The notes: generated by a model from the letters alone, not told the origin. A DNA stretch of 10,381 bases from Chloroflexota bacterium (GCA_023395675.1 JAEWYL010000138.1:1-10381); one strand, 5' to 3'. Counted from the stretch's first letter, positions 1-7,145 are shown. A program made the numbers and translations.

Positions 1-53
1 CCCACCGCAGGCAAAACGAGCCTGCCGGATGCGGTCCCGGCCGGGCGCGGGCG

Positions 54-94
54 TGCCTTGCACCTGGGCTGCTTCCCGCATGCAGGTACAAGGC
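54..94. repeat. Palindromic dispersed repeat, left copy
   Basis: An imperfect inverted repeat pairs 54-65 (GCCTTGCACCTG) with 83-94 (CAGGTACAAGGC), with 11 of 12 positions complementary. The right arm and its flank (83-110), read on the minus strand, match 9779-9806 near the other end of the window closely: the shared core is a GGGCAGCGCCTTG-type block followed by a CACCTG-type block, with about two differences in 25. This is therefore one copy of a repeat family present in inverted orientation at both ends. No coding sequence overlaps it convincingly. Confidence 0.7.
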
Positions 95-165
95 GCTGCC
101 CCGCCTGGATGGACCCATTTCGAGGGGGGAGGGTTGGCCCGCCCTGTACCGGTCCGGCCCGGAAA

Positions 166-177
166 GCGCCTCGCACC
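166..177 (+). repeat. Short repeat unit GCGCCTCGCACC (left copy)
   Basis: The 12-mer GCGCCTCGCACC at 166-177 recurs exactly at 9896-9907 and, without its first base, at 10324-10334. A related inverted form lies at 9710-9722. All copies are in gene-free DNA and follow or neighbour the CCTTGCACCTGG-type palindromes, so they look like part of the same composite intergenic repeat. Confidence 0.6.
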
Positions 178-254
178 GCAGAAAGGGCGCGCCCCGCTGT
201 GACTTTCATCTCAGGATACGATGCTGGAATACAGATGTCCTGGTGCTGCTCCTA

Positions 255-263
255 TGTTATACT
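255..263 (+). promoter_or_regulatory. Candidate extended -10 promoter for argF
   Basis: TGTTATACT gives a TGn extension followed by a good -10 hexamer (TATACT, 258-263). No clear -35 hexamer lies at the proper distance, which extended -10 promoters can tolerate. Transcription would start near 270 and leave a leader of about 140 nt before the argF start at 408. I see no T-box or other riboswitch signature in that leader. Confidence 0.4.
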
Positions 264-407
264 CCAACCGGGTACCCTTCGGTGGAAGAGCTGGCCTCCC
301 TACAGCCGCGCCGGCGGCGCGCTCCAGGAACGCGACCGGGGGCTTCCGGGCCGCTCTCCGACCGCCCACGAATGAATCTATCTCATTTCATCAGGAGCCA
401 CTCGCAT

Positions 408-1331
408 ATGAAAGATTTCATCGCCATTTCCGATTACTCCCCCCAGCAGCTGCAGGAACTGCTCGACCTGGCTGTCCGGCTGAAAGAGGAATGGAAGGCC
501 GGAGGCAACCCACCCCTCCTCAAAAACAAAGTGCTGGCGATGATTTTCCAGAAACCCAGCCTGCGCACGCGCGTCTCCTTCGACATGGCCATGCGCCACC
601 TGGGCGGCGACGCCCTGTACCTGTCGCCGCAGGAGATCGGGCTCGGCAAACGGGAATCGATCGCCGACGTGGCCCGGGTGCTCTCCGGCTACGTGGACGC
701 CCTGATGGCGCGCGTCTTCGACCACGAGCACGTGGTGGAGCTGGCGCGCTGGTCCGAGATCCCGGTCATTAACGGCCTGAGCGACTACAACCACCCCTGC
801 CAGGGCATGGCGGACCTGCTCACCATCCAGGAAGAGTTCGGACGGGTGAAGGGCCTGAACGTGGTCTATATCGGCGACGGGAATAATGTCGCCGTCTCGC
901 TGATGCACGGCTGCGCCAAACTCGGCGCCAACTTCACCATCGCCTCCCCCGAGGATTACGACCTGGACCCCCAGGCGGTGGAGCTGGCCCGGGAGTTCGC
1001 CGCCGGGAGCGGCAGCGCCATCTGCCTGCTGCGCGATCCCCACGAAGCGGTGCGCGGCGCCCAGGTGATCTATACCGACACCTGGACCAGCATGGGCCAG
1101 GAGGAAGAGGCGAAGAAGCGCGAGGCGGTCTTCCCGCCCTACCAGGTGAACCGGGCGCTGGTGGAGGAGGCCGACCCGCAGGCCATCGTCCTGCACTGCC
1201 TGCCCGCCCACCGCGGCCAGGAGATCACCGACGAAGTGGCCGATGGCTCCCATTCCCGGCTTTTCCCGCAGGCTCACAACCGCCTGCACGCCCAGAAGGC
1301 CATCCTGGCGCGCGTATTCCAGGCGGCTTAG
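408..1331 (+). CDS. argF: Ornithine carbamoyltransferase
   Basis: Cytoplasmic OTC interconverts ornithine plus carbamoyl phosphate with citrulline plus phosphate. The 307-aa product has the usual family length. Visible motifs are the carbamoyl-phosphate loop SLRTR (51-55, preceded by QKP), HPCQ (129-132), the ornithine-loop region DTWTSMGQE (224-232), HCLPAHRG (263-270) with the catalytic Cys, and the C-terminal NRLHAQKA (291-298). The start at ATG 408 is chosen because AGGAG at 393-397 sits about 10 nt upstream and the protein then begins like other OTCs. The frame stays open further upstream (to 243, with an ATG at 372), but that extension is Arg/Pro-rich and unlike the family. The sequence cannot say whether the enzyme is biosynthetic or catabolic. 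The ornithine aminotransferase next door points to ornithine turnover. It probably has its own promoter near 258, and no terminator is visible after it. Confidence 0.95.
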   Translation: MKDFIAISDYSPQQLQELLDLAVRLKEEWKAGGNPPLLKNKVLAMIFQKPSLRTRVSFDMAMRHLGGDALYLSPQEIGLGKRESIADVARVLSGYVDALMARVFDHEHVVELARWSEIPVINGLSDYNHPCQGMADLLTIQEEFGRVKGLNVVYIGDGNNVAVSLMHGCAKLGANFTIASPEDYDLDPQAVELAREFAAGSGSAICLLRDPHEAVRGAQVIYTDTWTSMGQEEEAKKREAVFPPYQVNRALVEEADPQAIVLHCLPAHRGQEITDEVADGSHSRLFPQAHNRLHAQKAILARVFQAA

Positions 1332-1494
1332 CGCTTTTCTCGCGGAATAGCGGGGCTGCATTGCTGCGTGAACCCGGGGCTGCGCCCTGCAGGCGCTGAG
1401 CAAACAGTACGCACAAATTGAGAACAGTAATTCAGAGATACTGAAGGCTCATCAGACCTTCAAGCTCTATGACTTAACAGGAAAGGGAACCGTC

Positions 1495-2697
1495 TTGAAC
1501 ACGAAACAATACATTGAACTGGAAGAGCAATACGGAGCGCATAATTACCACCCGCTGGATGTGGTCCTGACCCGCGGCCAGGGCGTCTGGGTGGAGGATG
1601 CGGAAGGCAACCGCTACCTGGACTGCCTGAGCGCCTATTCGGCCCTCAACCAGGGGCACGTTCACCCCAAAATTCTGGAGACTTTCCAGGCTCAGGCGGC
1701 CTGCATCACCCTGACCTCGCGCGCCTTCCGCAACGACCAGCTCCCGCTGTTCTACAAAGAGCTTTCCGATATTACCGGTTATGAGATGTCGCTGCCGATG
1801 AACAGCGGCGCCGAAGCGGTGGAGACCGCCCTGAAGCTGGTGCGCAAATGGGCTTACACCGTCAAGGGCGTCCCGCGCGGCAGCGCCGAGATCATCACCT
1901 GCGGCAACAACTTCCACGGGCGCACCATCACCGTGATCTCCTTCTCCACCGAGCCGCTCTACAAGGACGATTTCGGCCCCCACACCCCGGGCTTCATCAC
2001 CGTGCCGTACGGCGACGCCGAGGCTATCGCCCGGGCGATCACCCCCAATACCGCCGCGGTCCTGCTGGAGCCCATCCAGGGCGAAGCGGGCGTGATCGTC
2101 CCGCCCGAGGGCTACCTGAAGCGCGTGCGCCAGATCTGCAGCGAGAATAACGTGCTCATGATCGCGGACGAGATCCAGACCGGGCTGGGACGCACCGGGC
2201 GCCTGTTCGCCTGCGACCACGAGGGCGTGCGCCCGGACGTCACCGTCATCGGGAAGGCCCTGAGCGGCGGCTTCTACCCCGTCTCGGCCGTGCTGGCGGA
2301 CCGGGAGCTGATGAGCCTCTACCGCCCCGGCGAGCACGGCTCCACCTTCGGCGGCAGCCCGATGGCTGCGGCTGTGGGCCGCGCCGCCCTGAAGGTCATC
2401 GTAGAGGAGCGCCTGGTGGAGAACAGCGCCGAGATGGGCGAGTACTTCATGGAGCGCCTGGTGGAGATCCCCAGCCGGCACGTTAAAGAGGTGCGCGGCA
2501 GGGGCCTGCTGATCGGCGTGGAGCTCAAGCCCGAGGCCGGCGGCGCGCGCCGCTTCTGCGAGGCCCTGCAGGAGCGCGGCCTGCTCGCCAAGGAGACCCA
2601 CGAGCACGTGATCCGCTTCGCCCCGCCGCTGATCATTGACCGGGAGACCATTGACTGGGCCATCCCGCGCATTCAGGAAGTGCTGATGACCCTTTAG
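1495..2697 (+). CDS. rocD: Ornithine aminotransferase (ornithine-oxo-acid transaminase)
   Basis: This PLP-dependent class III aminotransferase transfers the delta-amino group of ornithine to 2-oxoglutarate, giving glutamate-5-semialdehyde and glutamate. The 400-aa protein shows the RocD-type N-terminus YGAHNYHP (13-20), NSGAEA (103-108) for the PLP phosphate, HGRT (141-144), GEAG (196-199), ADE with Asp225 for the PLP ring nitrogen, and GKALSGG (253-259) with the Schiff-base Lys254. Tyr13 and Arg143 align, from memory, with human OAT Tyr55 and Arg180, which select ornithine. This favours RocD over acetylornithine aminotransferase (ArgD), the main alternative. The start is TTG 1495: GAAAGGGA at 1481-1488 lies about 6 nt upstream, and the next in-frame Met would remove conserved residues. 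The gene stands 163 nt after argF and ends before a strong hairpin at 2744-2779. Confidence 0.92.
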   Translation: MNTKQYIELEEQYGAHNYHPLDVVLTRGQGVWVEDAEGNRYLDCLSAYSALNQGHVHPKILETFQAQAACITLTSRAFRNDQLPLFYKELSDITGYEMSLPMNSGAEAVETALKLVRKWAYTVKGVPRGSAEIITCGNNFHGRTITVISFSTEPLYKDDFGPHTPGFITVPYGDAEAIARAITPNTAAVLLEPIQGEAGVIVPPEGYLKRVRQICSENNVLMIADEIQTGLGRTGRLFACDHEGVRPDVTVIGKALSGGFYPVSAVLADRELMSLYRPGEHGSTFGGSPMAAAVGRAALKVIVEERLVENSAEMGEYFMERLVEIPSRHVKEVRGRGLLIGVELKPEAGGARRFCEALQERGLLAKETHEHVIRFAPPLIIDRETIDWAIPRIQEVLMTL

Positions 2698-2743
2698 CGC
2701 CTGGCCGGCTGCGGCCCCGAGTCTCTATCCGGAGCTTATTCTG

Positions 2744-2779
2744 CTTTTGGGATGGGGGAGCAGTCCCCCATCCCAAAAG
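2744..2779 (+). terminator. Perfect 16-bp hairpin after rocD, probable terminator
   Basis: Positions 2744-2759 are perfectly complementary to 2764-2779, with a 4-nt GCAG loop. The stem has a GC core (GGGATGGGGG) and ends in A/T runs (CTTTT and AAAAG). Downstream sequence on the plus strand is A/T-rich (ATAAATAAATTTT) rather than a clean T run, so termination is probable but not textbook. The AT-flanked symmetry could also work on the other strand. Confidence 0.65.
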
Positions 2780-2879
2780 ATAAATAAATTTTCAGGATGG
2801 AGATTCAGCGAGTCGTTCTCCGGTTACCGGCCTCTGAACTCTCAGATGCGATCTTAAACCCGCATGACAGCAAGAAACC

Positions 2880-2916
2880 TGTGGTTTTGCCCGGCCTCTC
2901 ACCGGGCAAAACCACA
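2880..2916. promoter_or_regulatory. Second perfect hairpin (15 bp) in the rocD-ald gap
   Basis: Positions 2880-2894 pair perfectly with 2902-2916 around a 7-nt CCTCTCA loop. The stem contains GGTTTTGCCCGG and its complement. No T run follows, so a simple terminator is unlikely. It lies about 180 nt before the alanine dehydrogenase start and could be part of that gene's leader, an mRNA processing or stability element, or an intergenic palindrome. Confidence 0.45.
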
Positions 2917-3098
2917 TTGGATTAAAGGGCTCCTGCTTCTGCGGGGGCGGCAACCGGCAACCAGACCGGCGGCGCTTGCGCAGCGTTCCTCAACGAAATC
3001 TGGATACGGGTTTTGGGAATATGTGCGCTGAAGCCGCACGTGTACCCAACAAACCAATTTCAAGGATTGAGCGAGAAGACCCATAAGTGAGGTGGAGG

Positions 3099-4190
3099 AT
3101 GAATATCGGAGTACCAAAAGAGCGAAGGCCTTTCGAGTTCCGGGTGGGCCTGACACCGGGCGTTGTACAACTTCTCTGCCAGCAGGGCCACGTCGTCTAT
3201 GTCGAGCACGACGCCGGTCTGGGAGCGGGGTTCAGCGACCAGGATTACGAAGCCGCCGGCGGGAGCATCGCCTATTCTCCCCGCGAAGTCTTCGGCCGGA
3301 GCGACCTGCTGGTGAAGGTGGCCCGCCCCCTGCTGGAGGAGATCCATTGGCTGCGCCCGGGGACGGCCATCGCAGGCCTGCTGCACATGGCCTCCGCCCG
3401 CCAGGACAAGATTGACACCCTGATCGGCAACCGCATCACCTCGATCGCCTACGAGCAGATCCGGCTGGAGGACGGCAGCCAGCCGGTCATGCGCCCCTTG
3501 AGCGAGATCGGCGGGCGGCTGGTGGCCCAGATCGGCGCCCGGCTGCTGCAGAACAACTCCGGCGGGAAAGGCATCCTCCTGGGGGGCATCGCCGGCGTCC
3601 CCCCCGCCGAGGTGGTGATCCTGGGGGCAGGCACCGCCGGCTCGCGCGCGGCCCAGTCCTTCCTCGGCCTGGGCGCCCACGTCACCGTGATTGACGTCAA
3701 CCTGGTGGCCCTGCAGCGCCTCTTCGACCAGGCCTGCTCGCTGGTGACCATGCTCTCCAACCCGATTAACATCGCCCGCGCCATCAGCTACGCCGATATT
3801 GTGGTCGGGGCGGTGCGCATCCCAGGCCAGCCCGCCCCCGTGGTGGTGACCCGGGAGATGGTGCGCTCGATGAAGCCGCGCTCGGTCATCATGGACCTCA
3901 GCATTGACGAGGGCGGCTGCGTGGAGACCTCGCGCCCGACCACCCACGAACACTCCTACTACCTGGAGGAGGGCATCGTGCATTACTGCGTCCCGAACGT
4001 CCCCAGCGTGGTGGCCCGCACCTCCACCTATGCCTTCCTGAACGCCGCCTACCCCTACATCGAAGCCATGGCGAACCAGGGCGTCGAGGCGGCCATCGAG
4101 GCCGACCCTGCCCTGAAGCAAGCCGTCAATACCCGGGATGGAAATATCGTCAACCTTTCACGCATGAGCGCGCCGGCTCCCGCGGAGTGA
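3099..4190 (+). CDS. ald: Alanine dehydrogenase-family enzyme
   Basis: The family catalyses NAD-linked, reversible deamination of L-alanine to pyruvate and ammonia in the cytoplasm. The 363-aa product starts MNIGVPKE and aligns almost without gaps to the M. tuberculosis Ald numbering I remember: substrate-binding Arg15, catalytic His96 (GLLHMAS) and Asp270 (SIDEGG) are in place, as are the nucleotide-binding loop GAGTAG (176-181) and the signature GGCVETSRPTTH (272-283). One key residue differs. The usual K-V-K-E-P stretch reads K-V-A-R-P (73-77), so the substrate-binding Lys75 is Ala. The usual DQGG is DEGG. ATG 3099 is preferred because family members begin there and AGGTGG (3090-3095) precedes it. 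An in-frame GTG at 3087 is possible. It is 3 nt from the CoA-transferase gene, so the two are almost surely cotranscribed. Substrate is likely but not certainly alanine. Confidence 0.85.
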   Translation: MNIGVPKERRPFEFRVGLTPGVVQLLCQQGHVVYVEHDAGLGAGFSDQDYEAAGGSIAYSPREVFGRSDLLVKVARPLLEEIHWLRPGTAIAGLLHMASARQDKIDTLIGNRITSIAYEQIRLEDGSQPVMRPLSEIGGRLVAQIGARLLQNNSGGKGILLGGIAGVPPAEVVILGAGTAGSRAAQSFLGLGAHVTVIDVNLVALQRLFDQACSLVTMLSNPINIARAISYADIVVGAVRIPGQPAPVVVTREMVRSMKPRSVIMDLSIDEGGCVETSRPTTHEHSYYLEEGIVHYCVPNVPSVVARTSTYAFLNAAYPYIEAMANQGVEAAIEADPALKQAVNTRDGNIVNLSRMSAPAPAE

Positions 4191-4193
4191 TCC

Positions 4194-5489
4194 ATGGACT
4201 GGAATAAACTCTACCAATCGCGAATTGTCACGCCCGAGGAGGCCGTGCGGAATATCAAATCGGGAGACCGGGTATTTCTCACCGGCAACTGCTCCGTCCC
4301 GCTCAAGACCCTGGGTGCCCTGGTGGATTACGCCCCGCAGCTGCGTGACGTCGAGATCTGCCAGGCGCTCTCCATCGGCCCCGCCGACTACGTGGCCCCC
4401 GAGATGGAAGGCCACCTGCGGGTCAACTCGATGTTCATCAGCCACAATATCCGCAAAGCCGTGCACGAAGGGCGCGCCGATTTCACCCCGGTGCTGCTCT
4501 CCGAGTTCACCCTGCTGTTCAAGAACGGCATCCTGCCCCTGGACGTTGCCCTGGTGCACGTCTCCCCGCCGGACCACTACGGCTTCTGCTCCTTCGGCAT
4601 CGAGACCGGGCTGACCAAGTCCCCCGCCGAATCGGCCAAACTGATCATCGCCGAGGTCAACCAGCAGATGCCGCGCGCCCTGGGGGATTCCTTTATCCAC
4701 GTCAGCAAGCTGGACTGCATCGTGCCGGTGGACTACCCGCTCACCGAGCTGCCGATGGGGGAGGACGGCTCTTCGGAGGTGACCGAGAAGATCGCCGGGT
4801 ATATCGCCGAGCTGATCCCGGACGGGGCCACGATGCAGTTGGGGATCGGGGCGATACCGGACGCTGTGTTAAAATACCTGTATGACAAGAAGGACCTGGG
4901 GGTGCACAGCGAGCTCTTCTCGGACGGGGTGATTGACCTGGTGGACGCCGGGGTGATCACCAACGCCCGCCGCTCGATCCATCCGGGCAAGATCACCGCC
5001 GGTTTTGTGATCGGCACCCGCCGCCTCTACCGCTGGGTGGACGATAACCCGCTGATCGAGCTGCATCCCACCGAATACATCAACAACCCCTTCACCGTGG
5101 CGCAGAACGACCGCATGGTGGCGGTTAATTCCGCCATCGAGGTGGACCTGACGGGCCAGGTCTGCGCCGACAGCATCGGGCCGAAGCTCTACAGCGGCGT
5201 GGGCGGGCAGTTGGACTTTATCTACGGGGCCTCGCTCTCCAAAGGGGGCGTGCCGATCATCGCCCTGCCCAGCACCGCCAAAAACTTCTCCCGCATTGTG
5301 CCCATGCTCAAGCAGGGCGCGGGGGTGGTGACCACGCGCAACCACGTGCGCTATGTGGTCACCGAGTACGGGGTAGCCGAGCTGTACGGGAAAACCATCC
5401 GCCAGCGCGCCCAGGCGCTGATCAATATCGCCCATCCCGACTTCCGGGATGAGCTGCGAAAGATAGCCTGCGAGCTGCATTATTGTTAA
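4194..5489 (+). CDS. Acyl-CoA:carboxylate CoA-transferase (acetyl-CoA hydrolase/4-hydroxybutyrate CoA-transferase family)
   Basis: This class I family forms a glutamyl-CoA thioester and moves CoA between short-chain acids such as acetate, butyrate or 4-hydroxybutyrate. The 431-aa length is typical of this family. The N-terminal domain carries GNCSVPLKTL (31-40) and VHVSPPDHYGFCSFG (121-135). The C-terminal domain has GIGAIPDAV (217-225), the probable catalytic Glu240 in HSELFSDG, GVGGQLDFIYGA and the ending YGVAELYGKTIRQRAQ-type block. The ATG is 3 nt after the ald stop, with GGAG at 4184-4187 inside the end of ald, so translation is probably coupled. Coupling to an alanine dehydrogenase suggests a role in pyruvate/acetyl-CoA overflow or amino-acid fermentation. 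The exact acid pair cannot be read from the sequence. Alternatives in the same family are acetate:succinate CoA-transferase and acetyl-CoA hydrolase. Confidence 0.9.
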   Translation: MDWNKLYQSRIVTPEEAVRNIKSGDRVFLTGNCSVPLKTLGALVDYAPQLRDVEICQALSIGPADYVAPEMEGHLRVNSMFISHNIRKAVHEGRADFTPVLLSEFTLLFKNGILPLDVALVHVSPPDHYGFCSFGIETGLTKSPAESAKLIIAEVNQQMPRALGDSFIHVSKLDCIVPVDYPLTELPMGEDGSSEVTEKIAGYIAELIPDGATMQLGIGAIPDAVLKYLYDKKDLGVHSELFSDGVIDLVDAGVITNARRSIHPGKITAGFVIGTRRLYRWVDDNPLIELHPTEYINNPFTVAQNDRMVAVNSAIEVDLTGQVCADSIGPKLYSGVGGQLDFIYGASLSKGGVPIIALPSTAKNFSRIVPMLKQGAGVVTTRNHVRYVVTEYGVAELYGKTIRQRAQALINIAHPDFRDELRKIACELHYC

Positions 5490-5551
5490 CCGGTACCGGG
5501 AAGGTGGGCGAGTTTACGGCCCATTATCCCCGGCCCAAAAAATGGAGGAGT

Positions 5552-6985
5552 ATGGACCGCCGAGCGAAGATTGTCGCCACCATCGGACCTTCGACGCAGG
5601 ATGAGCATATGCTCGAACGCCTGATCGGGGCCGGGATGAACGTTGCCCGGCTGAACTTTTCGCATGGGACCCAGGAAGGCCACGCGCAGGTATTCAAACG
5701 CATCCGGGACCTGTCCGAACGCCTGGGGCGCCCGATCACCATCCTCCAGGACCTGCAGGGCCCGAAAATCCGCACCGGAGAGATCAAGAACGGCTCCGTC
5801 GAGCTGACCCCCGACCAGCCCTTTACCCTCACCACCCGGGACGTGCTGGGAGACGAGAAGACCGTCCCGGTGGACTTCGAGGAGCTGCCCGAGTGCGTCA
5901 AGCCCGGCGGGCGCATCCTGCTCGACGACGGCAACCTGGAGCTGGTGGCGATCGAGATCGGGGAAGACGAGGTGGTGACGCGGGTGGTGCAGGGCGGGCT
6001 GCTCAAGCCCAACAAGGGGGTCAACCTGCCGGGGGCCAAGCTGGACATCCCGGGCTTCACCGAGAAGGACGAGGCGGACCTGGCGTTCGGCTTGAAACTG
6101 GGGGTGGACGCCGTGGCGATCTCCTTTGTGCGCTCGGCGCGCGATATCCGCCGGGTGCGGCGCATCATTTCGCGCCTGAACCCGCAGCGGGCGAAGATCC
6201 CGATCATCGCCAAGATGGAGCGCCCGGAAGCGATGGAAAACCTGGAAGAGATCGTGCAGGAGGCCGATGGGGTGATGGTCGCCCGCGGCGACCTGGGGGT
6301 GGAGATGGCGCCCGAATCGGTGCCCATCGCCCAGAAGGGTATCATCCAGGCGGCGAACCACTACAGCAAGCTGGTGATCACCGCCACGCAGATGCTGGAC
6401 TCGATGATCAACAACCCGCGCCCCACCCGCGCCGAGGCCTCCGACGTGGCGAACGCCATCTTCGACGGCTCGGACGCGGTGATGCTCTCCGGCGAGACGG
6501 CCGCCGGGCGCTACCCCATCCAGGCGGTGGAGATGATGAACGCCATCGTGCAGGAAGCCGAGCAGCATATCGGCGAGTGGGGCCACTGGCAGGGCCCGGA
6601 TACCGAGAGCTACACCGACGACACCTATTTCATGACCCGCGCCGCCTGCGAGCTGGCTCACGACCGCAACGTGGCCGCCATCGCGGTCTTCACCCAGTCC
6701 GGGCGTTCGGCGCTGATGATGTCGAAGAACCGGCCCGGGGTGCCCATCCTGGCTTTCACCCCGAACCCGGAGTCCTATTACCGCATGGAGATGTACTGGG
6801 GGGTGATCCCGCACCTGGTGAAGAAAGCGGAGGACATCGAGTCCATGGTGGAGACGGTGGAGGACACCATGATCCGCAGTGCGGCCATCCAGCCCGGGCA
6901 GCAGGTGGTGCTGGTGTGCGGCTTCCCGGTGGACGCCATCCGCCCCACCAACCTGGCCCTGCTGCATACCGTGGGCGAGTGGTAA
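5552..6985 (+). CDS. pyk: Pyruvate kinase
   Basis: Pyruvate kinase converts phosphoenolpyruvate and ADP to pyruvate and ATP, the last step of glycolysis. The 477-aa product has the normal bacterial length. Visible blocks are VATIGPST (8-15), ARLNFSHGT (32-40), QDLQGPKIRTG (66-76), LDDG (124-127, B-domain hinge), LLKPNKGVNLPG (150-161), the active-site signature IIAKMERPEA with Lys221 and Glu223, ARGDLGVE with Asp247, and ITATQML (276-282). The C-terminal regulatory domain (about 350-477) is present. No extra PEP-utilising domain is appended. ATG 5552 fits the family start and follows GGAGGAG (5544-5550). The frame is open back to a TTG at 5483, which overlaps the CoA-transferase end, but that 23-residue extension is not family-like. 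It lies 62 nt after the CoA-transferase gene and probably belongs to the same transcript, which ends at the terminator after 7008. Confidence 0.97.
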   Translation: MDRRAKIVATIGPSTQDEHMLERLIGAGMNVARLNFSHGTQEGHAQVFKRIRDLSERLGRPITILQDLQGPKIRTGEIKNGSVELTPDQPFTLTTRDVLGDEKTVPVDFEELPECVKPGGRILLDDGNLELVAIEIGEDEVVTRVVQGGLLKPNKGVNLPGAKLDIPGFTEKDEADLAFGLKLGVDAVAISFVRSARDIRRVRRIISRLNPQRAKIPIIAKMERPEAMENLEEIVQEADGVMVARGDLGVEMAPESVPIAQKGIIQAANHYSKLVITATQMLDSMINNPRPTRAEASDVANAIFDGSDAVMLSGETAAGRYPIQAVEMMNAIVQEAEQHIGEWGHWQGPDTESYTDDTYFMTRAACELAHDRNVAAIAVFTQSGRSALMMSKNRPGVPILAFTPNPESYYRMEMYWGVIPHLVKKAEDIESMVETVEDTMIRSAAIQPGQQVVLVCGFPVDAIRPTNLALLHTVGEW

Positions 6986-7007
6986 TTCAGCCCCGGACGG
7001 CTGATCC

Positions 7008-7080
7008 GGTGGTCCTTTGAGCGTGGCGATGCCTGGGTCAGGCTGCCCCGCCCAAAGGACCACCTTTTATTATTCCTTCT
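7008..7080 (+). terminator. Rho-independent terminator after pyk
   Basis: A perfect 12-bp stem joins 7008-7019 (GGTGGTCCTTTG) to 7053-7064 (CAAAGGACCACC). Inside the 33-nt loop a second stem, GCCTG/CAGGC (7031-7035 with 7039-7043), stacks within it. The T-rich tract TTTTATTATTCCTTCTT follows at once. A small extra hairpin (6988-6992 with 6999-7003) sits just after the pyk stop. Confidence 0.8.
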
Positions 7081-7108
7081 TGACAAAGCGGGTCTTTTTT
7101 TATATACT
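7080..7108 (+). promoter_or_regulatory. Near-consensus sigma-70-type promoter
   Basis: TTGACA at 7080-7085 is a perfect -35, followed by exactly 17 nt and then TATACT at 7103-7108, one base from the -10 consensus. Transcription should begin around 7114-7116. The -35 begins in the T tract of the pyk terminator, so the two operons are packed with no spare DNA. It drives the regulator and two membrane-protein genes. Confidence 0.85.
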
Positions 7109-7110
7109 TT

Positions 7111-7128
7111 GTTTAGTTCGTACTAAAC
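7111..7128 (+). promoter_or_regulatory. Palindromic operator candidate at the regulator's start site
   Basis: GTTTAGT (7111-7117) and ACTAAAC (7122-7128) form a perfect 7-bp inverted repeat around TCGT. It begins 2 nt after the -10 box and covers the expected transcription start. A bound dimer there would block the promoter. Its position before a GbsR/MarR-type gene strongly suggests autoregulation. Confidence 0.75.
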
Positions 7129-7145
7129 GTTCAGGACAAACAACC

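Larger units (their letters stand above)
1..254. other. Gene-free region upstream of argF
   Basis: No convincing gene is present. The open frames here are short, lack ribosome binding sites and carry Arg/Pro/Gly-rich compositions typical of GC-rich noncoding DNA. The region holds a small hairpin (7-12 with 20-25, GCAGGC/GCCTGC), the palindromic repeat at 54-94 and the short repeat at 166-177. Confidence 0.6.
2698..3098. other. 401-nt intergenic region between rocD and ald
   Basis: This gap contains two perfect hairpins (2744-2779 and 2880-2916), a short CCGGTTACCGG palindrome near 2820, and a weaker GTGCG/CGCAC stem (3023-3027 with 3035-3039). I found no credible gene on either strand and no promoter with both hexamers well placed. 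A promoter for the ald operon must nonetheless lie here if the first hairpin terminates rocD transcription. Confidence 0.55.

Noticed and set aside
243..407. N-terminal extension of OTC
   Set aside because: The extension is Arg/Pro-rich, spans the candidate promoter, and the ATG at 408 has its own AGGAG site and a family-like N-terminus.
264..407. T-box or arginine-responsive leader before argF
   Set aside because: I find no T-box consensus, no leader peptide rich in Arg codons with a ribosome binding site, and no clear alternative stems.
378..1403. Long minus-strand open frame opposite argF
   Set aside because: It is a shadow of the plus-strand OTC gene in GC-rich DNA; its composition (His/Gly/Val/Ala-rich) and lack of motifs argue against a gene.
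1381..1442. Promoter for rocD (TTGAGA at 1418-1423 with GATACT at 1437-1442) and a GCGCC/GGCGC stem as an argF terminator
   Set aside because: The hexamer spacing is only 13 nt and the 5-bp stem lacks a T run; neither meets a reasonable standard, although a rocD promoter probably lies in this gap.
1474..4121. Minus-strand open frames opposite rocD and ald
   Set aside because: Same shadow effect from third-position GC bias; no ribosome binding sites and no family features.
5486..7063. 525-codon minus-strand open frame opposite pyruvate kinase
   Set aside because: The plus strand encodes every expected pyruvate kinase motif; the antisense product is His/Arg/Gly-rich with no recognisable domain, and it runs through the pyk terminator.
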